This document shows, in pieces, positions 31,514 through 36,768 of a stretch of 36,768 nt of DNA. The stretch comes from Fimousia sp045616445 (GTDB taxonomy: Bacteria > Bacillota > Clostridia > Lachnospirales > Lachnospiraceae). The notes beneath the pieces were generated by a model. The model was given only the letters and a program-made list of their open reading frames with translations. It did no database searches and was not told the DNA's origin. Where the stretch lies: contig JAZLGR010000029.1 in NCBI GenBank assembly GCA_045616445.1, positions 1 to 36,768 of the forward strand, read 5' to 3'. Each line of letters begins with the position of its first letter. Positions within the stretch are counted from its first letter, which is position 1. A program made the translations under genes and the position numbers.

Positions 31514-33022
31514 TTACTGTAATTCTAATTTCATGTTATTGATCATTGATTTTGCTTTGCTTCTATTTAAATCTGAGTATTCAAAAAATGCGAATCCGTC
31601 CACTTTTTTACTTCTGCCGTAGCGGATCATCTTTCGTAATACTCCAGAACTTTTCCATTCTGCTTCTTCTTTCTTGTTGCTGCCATAGCCGCCGCCCGCA
31701 CGGTAGGATGCCACACCGATATATAATGGCACCTTGCTCTGGTCCGTGATCTTCTGCCACTGCTTCAGCACCTTGTCAAATGCAGCTGTGCTATGATAAA
31801 AGCCCCAGTAAATCTGTGGGGTGATGTAATCCACATACTCTGTGGAATTGGTCCATCTTTCGATATCCACATAATAAGAATACTTACTGGTTAAGTTTTC
31901 AATATTTCCTGCCGGACTGATACCGAAGATACAGTCAGGACGTGTATCATGTACCGCTTTGTGGAGACGCTTGACAAGAACATTTACCTGATTGCGGCGG
32001 TAAGTTACGATGCTCTTGCCGTCCTTCTTGTCCTTGGAAGCCTTGTATTCCTTGGCATCAAAGGCTGTGTCATAGTCACTTGTGCTAAAGCTTGGATAGA
32101 AATAATCATCCATATGAATGGCGTCCACGTCGTAATTCTCAACGATTTCCACAGCCCCCTTCACAATGAGATCCTTCACGGCTTCACTGGATGGGTTGAA
32201 ATAGAGCTTTCCTTTATAAGCAAGGACATTGCGCTGATCTTTGGTATCCTTTGATTCATGCCAGATGCGGGCCGGATGGCTCTTGGCAAGCTTCTTGTAA
32301 TCGGTATGCTTTGCCACGCGGTATGGGTTGATCCAGGCTTCAATGGAAAGGCCCTGCTTGTGGGCTTCCTGGACCATGACGGTAAGTGGATCGTAGGAGA
32401 GCTTCTTGCCTTCCGTTCCTGCGATATATGCAGAGGTTGGGAAATACTCAGACTGATAGAATGCATCCCCAAAGGCTCTTGTGTGTACGATGATCGTTGT
32501 AATATTATTCGCTTTACACTTCTTCACCACGCCTTTAAAATAGGCACGGAAATTGGCTTCTGTATTGTTGGACTTATATTTGCTCAGGTATTCATCACTG
32601 TAGGTATAGAATGGATACCAGATTGCCTTATACTGATTCAGGTATTGTTTGTTGCTGTAATTCTTAACGCTGTAGGTCTTTTTCAGTGTGTGGCCCTTCA
32701 CATCCTTAATGACAAAGGTATAGGTCTGATTCTGGGTAACCTTCACGGATGCGCTCTTACTGCTTTCCTTATAGTTTAGCTTCTTGCCTGATTTTTTCAC
32801 TTTACTCACTGACTGGTTGCCTGTCAGATACTTCACATAGGAAATCTTCTTGCTGTGATAGGTAACCTTCAGAGTAAGTTTGATCGAATCTGTGGTAATG
32901 GCCGTGGTATCTGCCTTCACACTCGCCTTCAGATAGGTCTTGGCTGCATGCACCGGCATCGTCATCACAGATACAAACATGGTCAACAGGAAAAATAAGG
33001 TTAATATTTTGATCTTTTTCAT
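31514..33022 (-). CDS. secreted GHL10-type (DUF187) glycosyl hydrolase-like protein
   Basis: A 502-residue exported protein. The signal peptide is KKIKILTLFFLLTMFVSVMT up to about VHA-AKT (cut near residue 27). Then comes an Ig-like beta-rich stretch with Lys/Ser-rich repeats (about 28-125) and the GHL10 TIM barrel (about 130-500): YKAIWYPFYTYSDEY, NNITTIIVHTRAFGDAFYQS, EAWINPYRV, DAIHMDDYFYP, FGISPAGN, DYITPQIYWGFY and GFAFFEYSDL. The DDY stretch and the later acidic residues are likely catalytic. Similar proteins (YngK) probably act on cell-wall or envelope glycans. A weak promoter lies at 33068-33096. It may be read together with prfC, which starts 15 bp on. Confidence 0.88.
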   Translation of the reverse strand: MKKIKILTLFFLLTMFVSVMTMPVHAAKTYLKASVKADTTAITTDSIKLTLKVTYHSKKISYVKYLTGNQSVSKVKKSGKKLNYKESSKSASVKVTQNQTYTFVIKDVKGHTLKKTYSVKNYSNKQYLNQYKAIWYPFYTYSDEYLSKYKSNNTEANFRAYFKGVVKKCKANNITTIIVHTRAFGDAFYQSEYFPTSAYIAGTEGKKLSYDPLTVMVQEAHKQGLSIEAWINPYRVAKHTDYKKLAKSHPARIWHESKDTKDQRNVLAYKGKLYFNPSSEAVKDLIVKGAVEIVENYDVDAIHMDDYFYPSFSTSDYDTAFDAKEYKASKDKKDGKSIVTYRRNQVNVLVKRLHKAVHDTRPDCIFGISPAGNIENLTSKYSYYVDIERWTNSTEYVDYITPQIYWGFYHSTAAFDKVLKQWQKITDQSKVPLYIGVASYRAGGGYGSNKKEEAEWKSSGVLRKMIRYGRSKKVDGFAFFEYSDLNRSKAKSMINNMKLELQ

Positions 33023-33067
33023 ATATTCTTCTTTCTTATTTGCTTGTTAATATGCACACTAAATTTA

Positions 33068-33096
33068 ATGATAACATCTAGAGGAAAATGACGCAA
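33068..33096 (-). promoter_or_regulatory. promoter of the glycosyl hydrolase gene
   Basis: Minus strand: -35 TTGCGT (33091-33096), 17-bp spacer, -10 TATCAT (33068-33073). The -35 is weak. Confidence 0.4.
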
Positions 33097-33113
33097 CCAT
33101 AGATTTTAAGCCC

Positions 33114-33143
33114 TTTTCAGCATCTGCCATAAGGTGGTATAAT
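33114..33143 (+). promoter_or_regulatory. promoter of the aldose-epimerase-like gene
   Basis: Extended -10 TGGTATAAT with perfect TATAAT at 33138-33143 and a weak -35 TTTTCA (33114-33119, 18-bp spacer). AGCGTAATA occurs twice in the leader (about 33151-33159 and 33167-33175). Confidence 0.6.
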
Positions 33144-33218
33144 GAAATATAGCGTAATACAATAGTAGCGTAATAGAACGGAAAAAAGATAAAAACATTA
33201 TACAGAAAGGTATGAATT

Positions 33219-34097
33219 ATGAAGTACACAATCAAATCAGGCGATTTTAGTGCAACTGTAGACTCCAATGGTGCAGGACTTACTTCTGTCATGTTAAAAG
33301 GAAAAGAATATTTATGGCAGGCAGATCCAGCATACTGGGCTGGCCAGGCACCACTGATGTTCCCACTTTGCGGATGTCTTCGCGATGGTAAGGGAACCCT
33401 TGCAAACGGCAAACCAATCGAGCTTGGCAGACATGGATTTGCAAGAAGAAGAGAATTTACCGTAACAGAAGTGACAGACTCCTCCGTTACCATGGAATTA
33501 GTATCCGATGATGCAACAAGAGAAGTTTTCCCACTTGATTTCAAATTAGTAATGAAATTTGAAGCAGTGGACAATAAGGTAGTGATAAATCATATCGTAA
33601 CTAACACAGGCGACGAGACATTGCCTTACTTTGTAGGCGGACATCCTGCCTTCTTCTGTCCATTCCATGAAGACGAAGTATTCGAAGATTACATCGTAGA
33701 GATGGAATGTGAAGAGTATGCAAACTGCCCAACCATCCGCGATGACGGAATCTGTGATGTCAGTGCACGTACTTTATACTTTGACAACACAAACATCTTA
33801 AAAGTAAGACATGACCTCTTCTACCAGGATGCAGTATGCTTAGAATATCCAAAATCCACATGGGCAATCCTTCGTCACAAAGATAAGACAGAGGGCGTAA
33901 AGGTGGAATTCGAGGGATTTAACTTCTTCCAGATCTGGTCCAGCGCAAACAACGGTCCTTTCGTTGCATTAGAGCCTTGGACAGGAACAGCAACTACTTC
34001 TGAAGAAGATGATGTATTCGAACACAAAAGAGGCGTAAAACTATTAGAACCTGGTAAGACAGAAAATAGCGCTTACTCCATCGGCATCGTGGAATAA
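33219..34097 (+). CDS. aldose 1-epimerase family protein (LacX-like)
   Basis: A 292-residue beta-sandwich protein of the galactose mutarotase-like group, which interconverts sugar anomers. Marks are GAGLTSVMLKGKEYLWQADP, PLMFPLCGCLRDGK, GRHGFARRREFTV, the conserved GGHPAFFCPF (sugar-binding histidine) and FVALEPWTG. The sequence is nearer to LacX and YihR-like proteins than to classical GalM. The leader has AAAGG 8 nt before the ATG. The histidine kinase gene starts 3 bp after its stop, so the two are in one operon; a shared role in sugar sensing is inference. Confidence 0.88.
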   Translation: MKYTIKSGDFSATVDSNGAGLTSVMLKGKEYLWQADPAYWAGQAPLMFPLCGCLRDGKGTLANGKPIELGRHGFARRREFTVTEVTDSSVTMELVSDDATREVFPLDFKLVMKFEAVDNKVVINHIVTNTGDETLPYFVGGHPAFFCPFHEDEVFEDYIVEMECEEYANCPTIRDDGICDVSARTLYFDNTNILKVRHDLFYQDAVCLEYPKSTWAILRHKDKTEGVKVEFEGFNFFQIWSSANNGPFVALEPWTGTATTSEEDDVFEHKRGVKLLEPGKTENSAYSIGIVE

Positions 34098-34100
34098 ATA

Positions 34101-35450
34101 ATGGATACTTTACACTTTTCACAATTATTATTAGAACTGCTCTTTGCATTTATGACTTTTTCTTCGGCGGTTTCTGTTTTCTTCAGCCGACGGGATGAGC
34201 CAAAACGAAACAGTATTTTGAATATATTGCTTTTGCTTAACACTTTGCTGCTTTTAGCTGATGCCGGAGCATTATATTTTAGTGGACATGTTAATCCATT
34301 CGGATTCTTTCTGACACGAACATCGAATTTCCTTGTTTTTGCAATCAATCCAATTATTGCACTGGTTGTCACGGCTTATATGCTTGAAGTATTACATCTG
34401 CAAAATTCAAGAGAGAGTTTCTTGTGGTATCATCTGATTGCAGTCATATGTATCATCGATCTGGCAATCATCAGTATTTCACAATTTACAAATTTTCTAT
34501 ATTATTTCGATGCGAGCAACCATTATCACCGAACGGCGTTTTTCCCAGTTACGGTTTTGTTAGCGGAAATCATGGTATTCTTGATTGCTGTAATGGTTTT
34601 TACTCATCGGAAAATGATTACGAAGCCAGAGATGGTTGCGTTATTATGCTTTATATTCCTGCCGCTTTTTAGTAGTATTTATCAGTTTTTTCACTATGGT
34701 GTTTCATTGAATAACATTGCCGTTACATTCTCTCTGCTGATGCTCTATATGTCAGACATGATTGGAAAATCCCATCGCATCGTTCATCAGCAGGAGCTTC
34801 TCTTAAAGCATGAGATGGAACTGACTCAGCAAAAATTAGCACTGGCGGAAAAGGACAATGAGCTTGCAGAAACAAGAATTCGTGTATTGATTTCTCAGAT
34901 GCGACCTCACTTTTTATTCAATGCATTAGGCAGCATCGAGCAGTTATGTCGCGTAGATCCTGTATTGGCGGGTGATGCGATTCACAAATTCTCAAGATAT
35001 TTGCGGACGAATATCAATGCATTAGGAAGCGCAGAGCTTGTGTACTTTAGTGATGAGCTTGAACATATCCGTACTTATGTGTGGCTTGAACAGATGCGAT
35101 TCGGCGATGATATTGTCTATGTGGAAGATATCCAGGCAGATTCTTTCCGCATTCCTGCATTAAGCGTACAGCCATTGATTGAAAACTCAATCAAGCACGG
35201 CTTATTGGGAAAGGAAGATGGTGCAATCCACATTCGATTAGTAACAAGAGAAACGCCTTCATTCTACATTATTATTGTAACAGATGATGGCTGTGGATTT
35301 AATGTCGAACACCCATTTAATGATGATCGTGCTCATGTTGGTCTTACGAATGTACAAGAACGAATCAATCTTCTGACAGAAGGATTTGTAGAGATTGAAA
35401 GTGTTGTCGATCAGGGAACTACGATTCGAATTAATATTCCGAAGGTCTAA
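34101..35450 (+). CDS. membrane sensor histidine kinase, LytS/AgrC-like (His_kinase family)
   Basis: A 449-residue kinase. About six or seven membrane segments fill residues 8-220. A coiled coil follows (about 228-262; HEMELTQQKLALAEKDNELA). The phosphoacceptor domain has SQMRPHFLFNALGSIEQL with His270, the pattern of the His_kinase (PF06580) family. The ATPase part has PLIENSIKHGL (N box), DDGCGF (G1) and VGLTNVQERI. No input domain beyond the membrane part is visible. Usually a LytTR-type response regulator is encoded next door; none is in the window, so this is an orphan. It starts 3 bp after the epimerase stop. A terminator follows at 35491-35537. Confidence 0.9.
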   Translation: MDTLHFSQLLLELLFAFMTFSSAVSVFFSRRDEPKRNSILNILLLLNTLLLLADAGALYFSGHVNPFGFFLTRTSNFLVFAINPIIALVVTAYMLEVLHLQNSRESFLWYHLIAVICIIDLAIISISQFTNFLYYFDASNHYHRTAFFPVTVLLAEIMVFLIAVMVFTHRKMITKPEMVALLCFIFLPLFSSIYQFFHYGVSLNNIAVTFSLLMLYMSDMIGKSHRIVHQQELLLKHEMELTQQKLALAEKDNELAETRIRVLISQMRPHFLFNALGSIEQLCRVDPVLAGDAIHKFSRYLRTNINALGSAELVYFSDELEHIRTYVWLEQMRFGDDIVYVEDIQADSFRIPALSVQPLIENSIKHGLLGKEDGAIHIRLVTRETPSFYIIIVTDDGCGFNVEHPFNDDRAHVGLTNVQERINLLTEGFVEIESVVDQGTTIRINIPKV

Positions 35451-35490
35451 AGCTAATTCTTAAGCTCAATCATTGATTTTATAATTTACA

Positions 35491-35537
35491 GACTGTTGTT
35501 GTGGCAAATTCACCAGCTAACAACAACAGTCTTTTTT
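35491..35537 (+). terminator. terminator after the sensor kinase
   Basis: 11-bp perfect stem GACTGTTGTTG / CAACAACAGTC with a 19-nt loop, followed by TTTTTT. Confidence 0.85.
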
Positions 35538-35654
35538 ATTGCTTCAAAATACAGTGTACTTCCAAATTCCAAGCTAAAAAAGAACTTGTGTTATGATTTT
35601 CCTGTGATCACAGATTGTTCTGCATAAAGAATAATGGATAAGGAGGTAAATATA

Positions 35655-36626
35655 ATGGCGGATATTTATACCGTTCTAGATTACAGGAATGGTGAAACTC
35701 AGTACGACCAATACGCTAAGGAGATCATCGCCTACAAGCCGGTTCTTGCTAACATCCTGATTTATACCGTGAAAGAATTTCATGATATGCATCCAAATGA
35801 TGTTATCCCACTAATCGAGAATAATATTCTCATAGGAAAAGTTCCTGTAGATCCTGGTTTTACAAACGAGAAAGATATTACAGGCAGCATCAAGATTGCC
35901 GGAGCAAACACTGAAAGCAAAGTACCGAATGAGGGAGTCAGATACTTTGATATTCTATTTTATGTAAATGCACCTGAAGGTTTAGCGCAGATCATCATCA
36001 ACATTGAAATGCAGAAAAGTGATCCTACTGAATATGATGTTGAAATGCGTGGAATCTATTATGCTGCGCGGGAAATCTCTTCACAACTCGAAAGAGATTT
36101 TACAAAGATGGAGTACAACTCCATAAAAAAAGTTTATTCTATCTGGATTTGTACAAACCAAAACGAAAACTCGATCGATCAGATTCATCTAACCAGGAAT
36201 CCTATTTTAGGCAATGGCAGATGGAAAGATATGTACGATATTTTGAATGTAGTGATTATCAGAATGAAAAATGTTCTTGATCAGAATCTCAAGCATAAAC
36301 TGCATCGAATGTTGGGAGCTATTTTTCTGGATTCATTGTCAATCGAGCAGAAAAAGGATATACTTAAAGGAGAATGTGATATTGATATTACTGATGAAAG
36401 AAAGGAGATGTTGGAAGATATGTGTAATCTCGGTGAAGGAATCTTTGAAAGGGGCGTTGAAGCCGGCATTCAGCAGGGTATTATTGAAGGGCGTGAACAG
36501 GGTCACGAACTAGGCATTATTGAATCTATCAAACGTTTACTTTTGAATGGTATGCTTGAAGATCAGATTATTCAGTTTCTTCAGGTAACTCCAGAACAGA
36601 TTGAAAAGGCAAAAGCTAATTTCTAA
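35655..36626 (+). CDS. Rpn/PD-(D/E)XK nuclease family protein (putative transposase-type)
   Basis: A 323-residue protein of the Rpn recombination-promoting nuclease / PDDEXK_2 'transposase' family. The nuclease core is visible as VRYFDILFYV (Asp) and IINIEMQKSD (ExQ). The C-terminal part is typical of the family: ERGVEAGIQQGIIEGREQGH, then IKRLLLNGMLEDQIIQFLQV. Such proteins are often found in many copies, cut DNA in vitro, and have been linked to horizontal transfer and defence. AGGAGG at 35641-35646 fits the ATG at 35655; the frame is open from 35634. A TGTTATGAT extended -10 at 35589-35597 may be its promoter. It stands alone, before a palindrome, a terminator and an IS91-like gene. Confidence 0.85.
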   Translation: MADIYTVLDYRNGETQYDQYAKEIIAYKPVLANILIYTVKEFHDMHPNDVIPLIENNILIGKVPVDPGFTNEKDITGSIKIAGANTESKVPNEGVRYFDILFYVNAPEGLAQIIINIEMQKSDPTEYDVEMRGIYYAAREISSQLERDFTKMEYNSIKKVYSIWICTNQNENSIDQIHLTRNPILGNGRWKDMYDILNVVIIRMKNVLDQNLKHKLHRMLGAIFLDSLSIEQKKDILKGECDIDITDERKEMLEDMCNLGEGIFERGVEAGIQQGIIEGREQGHELGIIESIKRLLLNGMLEDQIIQFLQVTPEQIEKAKANF

Positions 36627-36634
36627 TATAAAAA

Positions 36635-36651
36635 AGTGTGCTTCGCACACT
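36635..36651. repeat. palindrome AGTGTGC-TTC-GCACACT
   Basis: 7-bp perfect stem with loop TTC, 8 bp after the nuclease gene. It is the same element as 27016-27036 with one loop change. Confidence 0.7.
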
Positions 36652-36658
36652 CTCAACT

Positions 36659-36697
36659 CCCCTGCCCCTCATTCTTTGAGGGGTGGGGTTTCTTTTT
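36659..36697 (+). terminator. terminator of the Rpn-type nuclease gene
   Basis: Stem CCCCTCA / TGAGGGG with a 5-nt loop, extended by CCCC / GGGG after a small bulge, followed by TTTCTTTTT. Confidence 0.85.
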
Positions 36698-36723
36698 GCT
36701 TCGTTTTCCTTCATAATAATCAT

Positions 36724-36768
36724 ATGAATGTATTACAGGAAATCTTTCGAGATCATTATGAAGAAATG
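36724..36768 (+). mobile_element. start of an IS91-like transposase (cut by the window end)
   Basis: The last 45 bases translate as MNVLQEIFRDHYEEM with no stop. This beginning resembles the N-terminus of IS91-family transposases of Lachnospiraceae, which carry a zinc-binding domain and then a Y2/HUH-type catalytic domain. Only 15 residues are seen, so the call rests on recall of the N-terminal pattern. No good ribosome binding site is visible before the ATG; the real start may differ. Confidence 0.5.

Overview
The window looks like a chromosomal segment of an anaerobic, low-to-moderate GC Firmicute of class Clostridia, most likely Lachnospiraceae. Reasons: the large single-chain PurL, a DUF1292 protein, the HydF hydrogenase maturase, TTGACA-17-TATAAT promoters and GGAGG ribosome binding sites throughout, and the ylxM-ffh-rpsP-khpA and infC-rpmI-rplT gene orders. 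This is inferred from gene content; no database was searched. It is mostly a housekeeping core, with accessory DNA at the right edge.

Layout. 1-384 carries the leader and three tandem promoters of a ribosomal RNA operon that reads leftwards out of the window, back to back with luxS (490-969, +). 1117-5639 (-) is a four-gene run: ATP-grasp ligase, esterase, exonuclease III, ABC-F ATPase. 5773-8077 (-) is ylxM-ffh-rpsP-khpA (protein targeting and translation). 8314-9573 (+) is a CNNM/CorC membrane protein. 9651-14057 (-) holds an SH3-domain membrane protein and purL. 14109-16007 (-) holds two adjacent AstE/AspA-like proteins, divergent from a DUF1292 gene. 16573-20104 (-) is a tightly coupled hydF, UvrD-like helicase and unknown protein. 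20257-22259 (-) is ptsH-ptsI. 22427-25933 (-) is nfo, an MBL-fold protein, a TPR protein and an hflX with a frameshifted 3' end. An RpiR regulator (26058-26936, +) is divergent from nfo. 27153-27315 (-) holds tRNA-Leu(AAG) and tRNA-Arg(UCU). 27444-28040 is an unknown gene, followed by a 370-bp cluster of alternating inverted repeats. 28567-29690 (-) is infC-rpmI-rplT with an L20-type attenuator and an AUU start. 29906-33022 (-) holds prfC and a secreted GHL10-type glycosyl hydrolase. 33219-35450 (+) holds an aldose-epimerase-like gene and an orphan sensor kinase. 35655 to the end (+) holds an Rpn/PD-(D/E)XK nuclease and the first codons of an IS91-like transposase.

Most genes serve translation (rRNA promoters, S16, L20, L35, IF-3, RF3, ABC-F, HflX, tRNAs), secretion (SRP), DNA repair (exonuclease III, endonuclease IV, helicase), sugar uptake (HPr, enzyme I) and fermentative hydrogen metabolism (HydF). 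The items most worth a second look are the inverted-repeat cluster at 28129-28495, the uncommon tRNA-Leu(AAG), the hflX frameshift, the AUU-started infC with its attenuator, the two AstE-like paralogues that both lack the first zinc-ligand histidine, and the palindrome and duplicated-terminator cassette beside the tRNAs. I did not find a clearly new defence or biosynthetic system; the repeat cluster is the best candidate for something undescribed.
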